Assembly: GCF_018139145.2 (NCBI RefSeq)
Contig: NC_059480.1
Coordinates: 10,168,428 to 10,232,427, forward strand
DNA length: 64,000 bases
Source: Gymnogyps californianus
Lineage: Eukaryota; Chordata; Aves; Accipitriformes; Cathartidae
Reading direction: 5' to 3'
Below the pieces are notes generated by a model, which worked only from the letters and a program-made list of their open reading frames with translations, did no database searches and had not been told where the DNA came from. The position numbers were made by a program, and so were the translations under genes. Positions 40,217 to 53,269 of this stretch are shown piece after piece; position 1 is the stretch's first letter; every line of letters starts with the position of its first letter.

Positions 40217-41224
40217 AGAATTTTTGCATGTGCTTCTTTGATGCTTTCCTCTTTATGAAAACTGTGACTCACCTGGTCGCCAGGGGAGCAGGGTGCTGGG
40301 GAAGGGAGAAGGGGTGAGGAGTAGGAGATGGCAACAGGGAGATAAATAATAGTAATAAAGATCTCCTGGAAATTATAAATACATTTCAAAAGTCTCCAAT
40401 GAGAGGGCTTGAGCTGATGTAAAGAAATCCTCAGCTCCTTTTAAGTAAGACAAGAGGTTAAAGTGTGGGGAGTATTGTGTTGGCCAGAGGAAGAAGGTTG
40501 GAGAGACTCTTGTTTGATCTACCCTGCCATAAGCAGCACTCTAGTGGGCAAAAAATTACCAAAGAAGGGCTCTGGAGAGAAGGATTTCCTTCTGTCTCTG
40601 CTACTGTTATGAAATACGAGCTTAAAGTCATTAAACCTGTTTTTCTTTACTTCTCCCCTCTTTGCCTGCTTCCTCTATTCAGACTATGAACTACTTACAG
40701 AAGGGACTATGTCTAATTGTGGCTGTGCTATACATATGATGGGGCCATGGTGGCACGTGAGGGATGCTGGAGACAGCAGCATTGGAGTGTCCTGCCTATG
40801 GGTCCTTTCACTCAGCCTCTGTGGAAATGATGTAGTGTATCCTGTGTACCTCCTGAGTAGTGCTCCTTTATTTTTTTTTTTCTCTTCTTCATCTTAAGCT
40901 GAAAGCTGCTGGCTCAGAGGCCATTGACCATTTTAGGAGTCTCAAACTGTTTTCCTTCCTTTATGTCTTGCCATGCTTGTTTTTAATAATGGAAAACCTC
41001 TAAATAAAATGGAGGTACCATTCCTTAATTGAAGATTCTGAGACAGACCAAAGTTCAGAAGCCATTTAATTCCATTAGCCTGTAGGAAAACAATTGAAAA
41101 CAAGTTTTCAGTTTTCTCTTCATTAGAGAGAGTAGATGAGTTATGAAAAGGACTTGATAAGGTTCTCCTTAAGCAGCTGTTGAGATGTAAATTTTGAGGC
41201 AACAGATCTTTTTATCAGTAGTTT

Positions 41225-41245
41225 GGGTTAACAGGCTGTTAACCC
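41225..41245. repeat. 21-bp palindrome with GTTAAC arms
   Basis: GGGTTAACAG, one G, then CTGTTAACCC: perfect 10-bp arms around a single central base. Each arm contains GTTAAC. It could be a dimeric protein site or a hairpin. Nothing nearby suggests a transposon end. Confidence 0.7.
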
Positions 41246-43885
41246 TGGTCTGTTTCAAAGTGATACTGAGCTGTTTTATTGTGAGGGGAAGTAGAATATG
41301 GTATAAAACTGCTAGTTACATCTGTATGTTTAATGTCCCAGGTTTTTTGTTACTGTGGTCATCAGATGTCTTGTGCACCAGACATCTGGAGTGATAGGCA
41401 AGTCCTATCTTTTGTGTATAGACACATAGGTACACGTGGTAGAGGCCTGGAGTTACTAATATGCATCTTCTTGATGAGAAAAAGTCACACACATCCTAAT
41501 TATTCCTGTTTGGAAAGCAATAAATATTAAGGTTGTCTGATATTTGTACAACTGTACCATCCAGAAGCTCTAAGGAAGATTAAAAACAGCCTCATGTTTC
41601 ACGCTAGAATGGCATTTCTGAAGGCCTGGGCATTGAGTACCTACAGCTCATGAGAAAATCTGAGGCGCTGGCTATTTGAGATTGTATTTGGATGCTAGAA
41701 TTAAATCAGAGAGAAAGGATACAGCCCAGAATTCCCATGAGATGTGCGACGTTGTTCAAGTTGCATTCCTCAGACAGCGTCTCTGTTTCTATGTAGTACT
41801 TGTAATGTCGAGAGGAGAGTCTGGATAACTTGTTCAGGAGGTCTGGATGCCTCTGACCTACTAGGATGAAAGTTGGAGACTTGCAGCTACCAGGTAAAGG
41901 TCTAATTTTGTGATGACAATACCTACTTGGTGTCAGACACAACAAAATGACCTGTTATCGTCATTGCATCAGACAGCAATTTTTGCAAGTCTGTTTAGAA
42001 ATAGTTCCCTTATTTACACCCACTGGTTCTTCATGGGGAAGAGGAGTAGAAATGAGCATCCCCGTTACCATCATTGGATGTTAGCCCAGTTTCTGAATTA
42101 AAAACATATCCCATATGTGAGTTTAGGCACTGAACCTTGGTGTTTGGCCTTCAGTCATAATTCCCTGAATCCAGACAGCTCTCAAAAATTTGGGAAAATT
42201 TAACTGAAGATCTAATTCTGGATTCAAATTTCACTGCCTGTTAGATGCTCTCATAAGCTTTGCCAGTCTCTGAGCCACAGAAACGAAGCTGTGTTTTCCA
42301 AATAAGATGCAACCAGTTGTTCTGCTGGAGTGGGATTGGATAGTTATGAGAAATATTTTTCTCCTGTCTAGAAGTAAGCCTTCCAAGGTAGGAACAGAGC
42401 ACATTTGGAGCAGTGTGTTTCCTGAGAAGAAATTTCTGTTGTGCCTCCAAATAAAAGGGTTGGTTTTAACCCAAACTGTAGTATTAGCACAGCTGAAGGA
42501 CTTTTGGGCTGTGAAAGAAGAAAAGGGGAGGTAGAACTTCTTAAGCCAGTTTTGCTGCCAAAACTAGTGCTTCCTAAAGCTGCACCCTCACTGTAAAAGG
42601 ATGAACAGGATGAACTATCTTTTGTAGTACTGATTTTGTTTGAAACAAAGAAGCAAGCATCTATATTAAAGGGCTCATCTTTTACAAGCTCTCAGTTCAT
42701 CTTCAATACTTTAATATGTACCACTAATAATGATTACAGTTGAAGAGATGCCATTATGCCATATGCCCTTTTATTGGTCTCTAGGGAGTATTTGCAAGTA
42801 CACAGAGATAAATGTAAGTTATTGCTATGATAATCAAACCATGTGTGTCATATAGCACATAGAAATGATATACTATTTAATAAAAAAGCTTTCTTTAATT
42901 AAGCAACATTTCATTTAAAAACATGTATAGGCACTTATCTTGTATATAAGATTAAATAAATATGTGTCATGGAAAGGGCCAAAATTCTGTAAGCAGTAGC
43001 TGAAGATTACTTGATCAGATCTGGAGACCTCAAGAAAAGGTATCACTTTTTATGTCGTCTCACATATTGTGCTTAAGTGATCATCTTTCCCTTCTCCCTC
43101 TGCTTTACTGGGTACTAATCAGCTGTGTAATTTAATTGGCAAGACTTTCATTGCTTATGTTATCAGTCCATATTTTTTACTAAATTCAGCCATCCTTATG
43201 TCTAAAAAACATGAGGTTTTGAACAGAGAAATTCACAGCTGGAGATTTTTGATCACTCAGTAAATAACAGACACAGTGCAATTTAATTTCTTCATGTTCT
43301 TGCTCTAGATTTTTTCTTTTCTAAAGATTTGTTTTAAAGTTTATAGTTTGCCTATTGAGAATACACATTTCTAAAGGATTTCAGTGGAAGGAAAAAATGT
43401 CGTCAGTGTACTCTGCCTTCCCTATTCAAGAAGTTATCCGTCTCAAATGTATCCTTTTTTTGTTTTGCCAGATTTGATCAGTTCAAGACACTTGTGGAAT
43501 TTTCCTCCTCCCTGACTACTGCTAAATATTTCCATAGCTGAAAAGATAAACTTTCTGTGGCTAGCAGGAGGGTATACCTACTTAGCCCAGGCCAGAATAT
43601 CCTCCTTAAAACAAGAAATCCCTCATGAAAGAACTTCGAGTCCTAATCCTGGAAAGGGAAGAAGGAATCACTATGTGGCTAAAAATTAGATTATAATTAT
43701 GCATAAGCTGAATAAAGTAGGAATCGGTTAATTGACACCAGCACAAAGAATTGCAGAAAACAACCCAGGGCTAGCTCCTGCTGCATCCGGTTGATGGCAG
43801 GATTCTCACTCACTCAAATAGAAACAGCGTCAAGCTCCAAATAACTCTAGCATTTTAGCTGCTGTTTGTTTGGGTTTTTTTGCAC

Positions 43886-43904
43886 TCTTTCTTTCTTTCT
43901 TTTC
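43886..43904. repeat. (CTTT)n microsatellite
   Basis: Short CTTT tetranucleotide run in intron 2, within a pyrimidine-rich stretch. Confidence 0.8.
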
Positions 43905-46869
43905 TCCACTCCTGACAACCTAGCTGTCAGGAAACTAACCTGCTATTTAATCTAATGATGTGTTTACATTTATTAATCAATTTGAATATATATCTTCCTC
44001 AATGTGACATTCTTCCCCCTTGTCTCCTCCCTCAGATCTAAGCTGGCAGCATTCAAAGTGATGAGTATCTTTCTTCCTTTTCACTTGAGAAAGTGGCACA
44101 GAAGTTAAAGCACTTCAAAGAGATTGTTATCTCTCCATAGCTATTGCATAATTGAACAACAACCTCCTCATACCAATGTACATTCTTTTGATCTTTAAGT
44201 ACGAAAACAAAAAGAAGAGGCATCTCCTATGTTTGTCTCATCCAACAGATGAGCATTAGCTTTTCACCTTTCTGCTGTAAACTGGTTTGGCTTTGTTGGA
44301 AAGAAGCTGAACTAGGGCAAAAAGATTTGCATGCTGCTATAGGAAGCTACTAATACAATCTCTCTACCAATTGATTAAATTGTGCGGATGTGTGATTAAT
44401 GATAGCTTGGTCAAATGTGACCTTTTAAATATAGGACAGGATGTGTGCAATGACTTGCAAGATTTAATGTGGAGTTTTAAGCTGCGGACAGGGGGACGCT
44501 TTGCTTGTCCCTTTTGCTCAGCATGTCTCAAATAGGTTTTAGCTGTAGCAAATTAGGTAGAGCTAGATGAAATGAGAGCCACCTCCGGCTGAATTATCCA
44601 ACTTAAAACAGCTTTAGCATGCTATTTTTAAATTTAAATATTCCTGCTTCATGGTGGGAGATGCCAAAGTTAATCTGCTTATGAAGATTCAGACTTCTAA
44701 AGTTTCCACATGGGGTCTGTTCAAGAAGAAAATAGATTTTCTGTTTCAGTGTTTTAAACAAATTTAACTTTGAATTTTTAATTTAGCTGGAGGAAGCAAA
44801 TTGCTATCCAGGACCACATTTTGATATGGTAGATAAATCCTTACTGAGCCAAATTTTCAGGCATGCAAACTCGTGTTGTGCCACTGACTTTGATGAAGCT
44901 ACAGGATTTCTGCCATCAGCCAAGGAATTTGCTTCTCTGGAATCAGTCAGTGCAAGTGGTAGGAGAGGGGACAGGATGACATGGCACCAGACACTCCTTA
45001 TGTTCAGCTGTTTCCACAAAAAAAGCCTGATCAAAGGTATTTAAAAATATCTCTCCTATTACTGTAAATGACAGTAGACTGACTGTATAGAACTGTAAAA
45101 GTCAACTCAAATGAGACAGGTGACAGCATTTTACTTGGTTTCAGACTCACTGCAGTATGGTTTAATGAAAGCATCTTCTAAAAGCTAACTTATGTTTGAG
45201 CTCTAATTCATTGTTATATATAACATAATGGTAACTATTAGTGTTGCTGATACATGGTAGAGGGCTGAATGTGCAAATAGCTTTTCCTCTAGTCTGGAAC
45301 TAAATGTTACTGGCCTGGCTGCAATCCCAGCTGGCTGGTTAAAAAAATGTGTCAAGGGATCACAGGAATATAGACATCAGTAGTGCATTTGGAATTAAAG
45401 CTTGCTCTGAGCTCTTGATTCTTTTGCTCTCCTTAAAGATTTCCAGCACAGTGCAATGTGGATAACTCTTTTTAGCACAAAGAACCTGTCCAAGCAAGTG
45501 TCTGAAGTATGGTTTCAGATGAGTTTTCTCTAAGGAAAATATTTGTCTTTAAATCTTTTCAGCTCTAATTAAGCCCATGTACCTACATTTCATGTCTGTG
45601 TGAGCTGCAATTGCTAACGTTTGCACAAAGGAGCAAATGAGGAGCTGCCATGGCTGCTTTGTAAAACACAAGCAAGCAGAATCCAGTGGTCAGGCCCAGT
45701 CAGTTTTAATGACTGACTGACTGGTTCTTGTGAAAAAGGATGCAGCTCCGTTGCATTTGGAGCCTGCTTCAAATAAATATGCCTTCTCTTCAGAACTGGG
45801 GATTGCAAACTCTTCTTCCCTTCAGGGATTAGACTGCTTTGTGGCAGCACTGCCAGCGGAAAAGGCTGCTGCAAGCCAGGAGAAGATTGGGGAAGGGCTG
45901 TGCTTGAGGGAGGAACTGCAGCCACAGGACAGAGGTGCCTTTGCTTCCCTCCCAATCCATAATGTAGTTATCAAAAGCACAAGGCTAGGCTAACAGCTTA
46001 GCTACAGAAATAAGGAAGGGAGGGAGGAGAAGTAGCTGGCTGGGTAGAGGAGAATCAATTCATTTCTTGGCTCCAGTCCTGCTGTGTCCCAGTCCTGCGT
46101 GTCCTGTTGGTGCAGCAGGTAGGTGTGGGCGTGATGGAGTTGTCTTATCCCCCTGCTTTTCGTCTTCCCTTGAGGCAGTAGGAGCTGCTCGCTAATATGC
46201 CCATAGCAGAGAGGATGGATCTTAGCTCATTATGCTGTGGATCCAAGCACAAAGGAGAATGCTTCATCTATTTGTGGGTTTGCTTGTTCTGGATGAATGG
46301 ACTGAAATGATTCTCTCTGCAGAGAATGGGTATGTGGGAGGTATGTGCGTTTCTGTCTCGAGGCATTAGCTACCTTGCTTCAGGAATTGTTCTTTTGCCC
46401 TGATTTTGCACCTTGCCCAGCTATTAGTGTAAGTCAAGGCATAGTTTCAGAGATGGAATTATACTACTGAAATGTTACTGATGTGTTAAACTGGTGTGAA
46501 ATCAGAGTCTAGCTACTCATGTCAGCTCCCTGGGACTAAGGAAAGAGCTGAATGCTTCCATCCAACAGAAACAGTCACTGCATGCAAACCCAGTACTTCA
46601 TCTGAGATTTCAGCAAGGACTTCACTGTCCTCAGGTGGGGTACCAGGGGAGGTACGTGAATCTACTAGTGAACCAAAACCACAAGTCTATTGCATCAGCT
46701 TTTATTTACCAGATTTAAAATGGAGTTTATTCTCTGGGGTTATTACTGTCACTCATTATGAAAGGTCTAATTAATGCTGTTGATTCTTTATTATTGGTTT
46801 AGAATTAATTTCTTATTTCCCACTTCATGAATGTTAGCTATGTAAAAATAAGGGCTTTAATTAATTGAC

Positions 46870-47458
46870 TGTTGTGGTTTAAACCCAGCCGGCAACTAAG
46901 CACCACACAGCCACTCGCTCACTCCCCCCTAGTGGGATGGGGGAGAGAATCGAAGAGTAAAAGAGAACTTGTCGGTTGAGATGAAGGCAGTTTAATAGGT
47001 AAAGCAAAAGCCACGCATGCAAGCAAAGCAAAACAAGGCATTCATTCACCACTTCCCATCAGCAGGCAGGTGTTCAGCCATCTCCAGGAAAGCAGGGCTC
47101 CATCACGCATAACGCTTACTTGGGAAGAAAAACGCCATCACTCTGAATGTCCTCCCTTCCTTCTTCTTCCCCCAGCTTTATATGCTGAGCATGACGTCCT
47201 ATGGTCTGGAATATCCCTTTGGTCAGTTGGGGTCAGCTGTCCCGGCTGTGTCCCCTCCCAGCTCCTTGTGCACCCCCAGCCTCCTCGCTGGTGGGGTGGG
47301 GTGAGAAGCAGAAAAGGCCTTGACTCTGTGTAAGCACTGCTCAGCAGTAATGAAAACATCCCTGTGTTATCAACACTGTTTCCAGCACAAATGGAAAACA
47401 TAGCCCCATACTAGCTATTGTGAAGAAAATTAATTCTATCCCAGCCAAAACCAGCACA
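46870..47458 (-). mobile_element. Solo LTR 2, same superfamily, divergent subfamily, with target-site duplication
   Basis: The 589-bp element starts TGTTGTGGTT and ends AACCAGCACA. It is flanked on both sides by a perfect 5-bp duplication, TTGAC (46865-46869 and 47459-47463). A 5-bp duplication fits class III ERVL insertions. On the minus strand it has a TATA-like ATATAAA (47177-47183), a CRE-like TGACGTCC read on + (47192-47199) and an ATTAAA signal (46991-46996). Its two ends align with the other two copies. The middle (about 47040-47170) does not: it lacks the (AAT)n run and carries about 60 bp not seen in them. This suggests a separate subfamily. Confidence 0.87.
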
Positions 47459-50400
47459 TTGACTGAGTTAACTTTTCCAATATACATCAGTCCCACGCCT
47501 TCCCGCACATGTATCCAGAAGGGCAGACTAAAAGTGACATATGGTAAAAGGAAGCAGAATGTCTAAGCTCAGGTCATTAAAGTGGTAATAATAAAGGCTT
47601 CACCAAATGGAAAATACCACCAGTCTACTCCAAAGTGTCTTGATCAACACTCAATTCATTTTTATCATTTATAGTGTTAATTATTTTTTTGAAAAAAAAA
47701 AAATCCATATAAATTTAATTCATAGCATGGTTGTTAAATTGTAAATAACTGAAACTGCTGAAGCTTTTCCTCTAATAAAATTGTAATTGGCCTTTTAAAG
47801 TAACTACGCTAATAAATTTCCCTTCTCCCTCCTCCTCATACATAACAAAGCACAGATCCTTAGTTGCTATAAGTCAGTGTCATTCCTATAGTCCTGTGAA
47901 GTTCTGCTAGCCTACACCAGCTGAGAATCTGGCCCAAAGTAGGGCTGAGACAAGGGAAGAGAAACATCACCTACAAGGTATTCATGTATAGGATTGTTAC
48001 TTTGGCTGAAGTCAATGCTTTGCCACTTACAGAGGAGCAAAATAGGGCATTAAAATTATTTATACTCATTGAGATGTTTTATACACAGCGATAGAAATGT
48101 GGAGTAAAAAATATGGTTCCGTTTTGCAGTTGCTGCTAGTTACCCATTAAACTGATTTTATTAACGTACTAAACAAATGATAGCTGTAATGCACCGCTTC
48201 TCCTCAGTATGTCTTAAGTACCTATGTGTTGCTTGTTGTTGTAGCACCTCTGCACTTTCTGATCCACAGTGTACCTGATCTCAACAGTGTGGTATAAAAT
48301 GGGGCAAAAACCTAGATTCATCCCATTTTAGTCCCAAGGCTTCAATCACCAGAACTACATTTGAACTGCCTGGGCACCTTCTGTGGAAGGACAAGAGCCT
48401 CCAAAGGGTGAATACTTTTATAAATGATCACATGAATGATTGATCCAGGCTGCTCAGGCAGTGTGTGGTGAAGCAGAGAGATGAATGGAGGTCTTCCAAA
48501 TTTTTAATGGCCTGTGACTTCAGGAGTGTCCTCTCCTTCACAGCAATCTTAGGGAGACTGTTCTGATGTTTTGTTCTTATTCTCTGTGCCATTTCTGATA
48601 GCAGCCGTGCCTAGAGATCATTTCTTTCTTAAAATCACCTTGGATAAAGTAATTGTTTTATGCACAAGAGTGCTTCAGGTTTCTCTGCTTACTACTGTCA
48701 ATATATTTCTGGGTTTTGGATGTGAAGTCTCTCTTGGTGGTTAGTGTATTTCCAAGATGCTTCATCTACAGATTCTGTATTAAATATTGAGGCTTGTATG
48801 TGTAACCTTTACAGTTTTGCATATGTACAGAACATTTTATACATGGCAATACACATTTCCAAGTGCAGTAATCGCATTTTCTTGGGTTTGTACCTGCAGA
48901 TTCGGTGTACCTTTGCATTCATACAGCAGGTATGTGATATTCTGGCAGCAATTTGCCCTGGACAGGAGTGTGGCAGAAGCTCCAGGGTGGAGCACGGTCA
49001 TGGCCCTTGGCTCTGGTTTTGGGTGCTGGGTTGTGCAAGCACATAACCATGCTCCTCCGCAGGAGGGCAGGGCTCTCCACCTTACTGCCAGCAGCCCCCC
49101 AGCCTCCATAGTCCCTTAAGTTCTACAGAAAAGAAGCCACCCAAGATGTCACTTAATGATACTGTTGTAGCTGCGGTCTCTCAGTTGTACATGGAGAACC
49201 GTTTCTCCTGTTACAGACATGGGAGTGTGTAGATGCACCAGAAATTGGCCCTTACATGTCAGATTGAAAGAAACCTGCTCTGGTGACTAGTTATCCTGAG
49301 TCTGCAGGGTGGCTTGCTGATTCCCTGTAAATAGCACTTAGTCTAGTCTCAACCTGTTAAAAAGTGTCTGACAATTAACTTTTTTTCCAAATATTTCATT
49401 TTGACAGCACTATAAACAAAAGCACTTCTATGGATCTTTCTTTGCTGAATTATTTATTTGAATGTAGATATGAATCATTCTTTATTGCAGAATACAGTGC
49501 AGTCAGGTCCTAGTACTAAAACATCAGTGCTAATTAGCTGGAAATAAAATTGTCAAAAATACTTGATCCTAATTAGGGTCTTTTTAACGTTTATACACTG
49601 TGGACTTGATCTTCCTCCCAATGACTGTGTAAATCTGGAATGCTTTCATTGACTCTAGTACGGTATTCATGCAAATAAGATGATAACTTTATGGCTTGTT
49701 CTTATGGTTGTTATATGCTGTTAGCTAAATAAGAAAGCGGTTCAAACTTTAAATTGTTTCATTAAGTAAAATCAGTCCACATATTTTCCTACTGCATATC
49801 TAAAGCATAGAAATTTTAGCAGCTATGCAATTCAAGAAGTATAGATCTGACCATGCTCTGAAAAATAACTACATACTCTTATCTGTTTTACATACGAATA
49901 TGCATAGATAATTAACTGACTCCTTTTTATATTAACTGGAATTGTTCAGTTCGTATGGCTAAAGTATTAGAGTTGATCTGCATGACAAGCGATACTGAGT
50001 CATACGTGTTAAAAGTTATTCAGGTCCTCTGAGGTTTCCCCACATAGTTCATTTTACCATTCTGTTTCTTTCCGTTTGAAATCAATTATCTGTCTTGTTT
50101 TTTTCTTAAGTGAAGCTCAGCTACTTCTCGGTGTAATTCCTCAGCTGTTCCCCATTCATTTTCCCAATCTCCATGTTCATCAAAACACTCAATCCTATAA
50201 TATTGCCTCAGCTTTGTACTTCTGTCCCAAGAGTTTTCTAGAATAACCTTTTGATGGTTGCGCCCCAAAACTAGATTTAACCAGATGTGAAATGGGTTTG
50301 GATTTAGTATTTTACTCTGTGTCTTCACAACTGAGACAAAGTTTAGATTTGTATCTGAACCTCATTGAACTTTGAAATAGGTCACATTTAGTGAACTTGC

Positions 50401-53269
50401 AGGATCTCATCCTTGATAAGCAGGAATTTTTGAATCCTGAGTTGTCTCTCACTGACTTCTGGTGATCTGCCCGGGACCTCCAGAGGCACTTCTGCAGTTC
50501 CTCCAGTCCAGACTTTATATGCTGTAGGCTATTCTCTCTAAGGTCCATGCCCTGTACTTTATGAGTGTAAAGACAAAAAAAAAGTATATATTCTTTGTTT
50601 TTCTGAAATGAAAGTGAACTTCAAAAACCATAACTGCTTTTTGTTAAGAGTTAAATTCAAATGCAGTTATGCCAAAACAACATGGTTGCAAACCGGTTTT
50701 TTTTGCAGCTACATAAGTAGAAGCTGAAGACATTTTTTTGCAGCAAATAACTGATGTGTTATTTTTCTCCTTTATACATTACTTAAGGCGGCTTATGATT
50801 TTATTCATATATTTATAAATTTGTTATAACTGTTTGGATAATTCTGTAGCTAATTCTTGAGCTGTTAAATAGTTTATAAACAATTTATTTTGAGGATTTT
50901 TAATTCAGAATTCAGGGGTTATCAGTAGCTGGTTTCCTGGGTTCATGACTAGCTCTGGGTTCTTGCTTTTTCATGGTATGTAGAATGGGTGTTGGGTCCC
51001 TGTGTGGGACCTTTAAGGGCAATTGCAGTAGGAAAGAAATAATAGTGACTTTAACTGGGCTGATCTAGCAGTGCAGCACATCAGGTTTCTGGTATGACCA
51101 TCCTACTTTGAATCTTGCTGTCTGGGAGTATTCTCTGATGTTTAACCCTAAATTGAGCCAGGTCTGAACCGATCCCAGGTCAGAGTGAATTACGTCAGAC
51201 ATTTACTTGGTGATTTGCTCGCCCCAGGATCTCTTAGGTCAGGTAAGAATAGAAACTGCTTTGCTGTTTAGCTGAGAAATAAATTAGAGAGGTCTTCCAA
51301 AGAAATGGATCATTTCTTTCCCATATAGGTCTTGAATGAATACCCAGATGAAACTGTTTCCCTGTGCCAGCCTCCCTTGCTGTCCTGAGTTCTGCTTTAT
51401 GGGGACTTGAGCCTGGTTCTGTCCTGCTGCAGCCCCATTAGCACAATCCAGAGAGGCCATCTAGGGAGTGCACAGATGTATAGTGACATACATTTGTGTT
51501 TGATAAAATATGATCCAATAAATGGAGAGATTGCATTTATCACCTGCCTGAGGCGGCTGAGTAGGAAACGGGGGAGATGCCTAGGAAAGGGCTGTTCAGT
51601 GTGCTTTAGGTTGTATCTCATTTCATTCCAGAAACTCCAACTCAGTCAATTCTGCTGCATTTAAGATGACCATAATGAGGGATGTAATGTCTCTGTGAAT
51701 TACCTGAAAATCTTTTAAAAGCTCTGTGGTTATTCTTTCCCTTGAGATTAAACACTAATCTTGGGTATTTGCCATCTAGGAATCTACCTAATTACCTGAG
51801 GTTATACACTGGTCAGTAAGAGATACTTTATGAAGGACAGGGGAATTGTTCTAGTGTTTGAAAAGTCAGTAATTGGGCACATCATTCCCCTGGAGATCGG
51901 TTTGAGGAGAAGGAGCTAGGAAAGTCCTGATCTCCTAACAGATAACTCCTATTTCATGAGATGAGCCAGCTCCTAAAGTGGGTCATCTCCCGACCCCTGG
52001 GACTTTCCCCCAAAGTGGCTGGGTTGCATGAGGTCTTCAGACTGGCCAGAAGACAAGGCTCAAAGCATGTATTGCTGCATCCAAGAAAGTTGCTGGCTGT
52101 TTATAGATCCAAAGTCATTTCATCTAGTTATAAAGCAAAATTCCCTTTCTAGTCTAGTGAGTAAAAAGTATAAGGATGCTATCAGCCCTTCCCTTCACAG
52201 AGACAGTCCCATGCACTACTGCAGCAGCTCTGCAGCCCCTTTTGCTTCATCGCTTTCTCTGCCTTTCCCAGGCTGCACTGAACTCTACTCCCTGACTGAC
52301 TCCCAACTCCTTCAGAGCATTTTAACTTGCAAAACGTAGTTGCTCATATGGAGCAAGTACTTTTGTCATTCCTTGGAGATCCATTCTCTCTGTTTGGCTT
52401 GTCTCATTGACGTTGCTCACTGCCTAGTTCTCCTGGGTTTGGTATTGTGCAGACTGGAAGGAAGGGGTCTCATTTGTCCAAAAGCAAGATGAAGGCTGTG
52501 GCTTGTGTTTGCAGGCTTGAGTGAGTTATTGCTCCCAGCTATCCTCCTTACCTTCCTGTTGGAGATGGCTAAATGAGATGTATCCTTTCCCTAATCACTG
52601 CAGTATGCAATCAGGCCTCATATTGATATGCTGAGCTTTACAAGACGGTTGGACTACTGCTCGATCTGTCTGCTGTGGGATCAGACATGGGGAGGATGGT
52701 CACTTCATAGTGCCAGCTGAATTTGGTTTTCATCCCAAGTCAGAAGCTACTTGCCTTGAGGGAATGAGATGAGGAACAGAGTTCCAGCTAGACGGAGAGC
52801 GGTAAGAGCCCAGCCTTGCACTGATTTGGCATCCGTCCTTCAATGAGAAGGCCTCATGATGGTTAATACCCATCGTGAGAATTGAGGTGACTAATAGTTA
52901 TTAAAGAGGGGTTTTTTTTCTCCCACTGAGCTGTTTTTAAATTTGTGCTGTGAAGCCTGCTCAGCAATGTAGTATAGAAGCAGAATAAATAGTCTTGTAC
53001 TTGGATCATACTCTACTAGTGTAGTCTTTTTCCTCACCAGCTCAGGCCAGCAGTAATATGGATACTTCAAGCCAGGATCACCCAGCTTCTGCCCATCTCT
53101 GGGCCAACAGCTCTTCAGGTTCACCTTGAAATAGAGATAATTAAAGTGCTGTATGCGCAATAGCACTAGGAAGCCTTTAAAACCCAGTGGCCTGGATCTA
53201 GCTTGCAGCTTATTGGTAGCCTGCACTCGCAGGCAGGGCTGAGCTGAAGGCGCTCCCTGCTTATACTTG
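47459..53269 (+). other. NYAP2: NYAP2 intron 2 between LTR 2 and LTR 3
   Basis: AT-rich intronic DNA without a recognised gene. An octamer ATGCAAAT sits at 49669-49676. Two overlapping minus-strand open frames at 50086-50548 have unusually ordinary-looking protein composition but no recognised homology. A short stretch at about 48440-48510 faintly recalls a degenerate CR1 tail but is too diverged to call. Confidence 0.55.

Larger units (their letters stand above)
36255..46869 (+). other. NYAP2: NYAP2 intron 2 between LTR 1 and LTR 2
   Basis: AT-rich intronic sequence with no recognised gene. It holds a C15 run at 40202-40216, a CTTT repeat at 43886-43904, a 21-bp palindrome at 41225-41245, an exon-like 95-bp cassette at 39536-39630, and a stretch around 43970-44720 dense in homeobox- and octamer-like motifs. 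Open frames are short and unconvincing. Confidence 0.6.

Noticed and set aside
48431..48530. Faint similarity to the 3' end of a CR1 LINE
   Set aside because: Only short matches (such as GGCTGC and CAGGCAGTG) and no tail octamer repeats. Too diverged to call without a repeat library.
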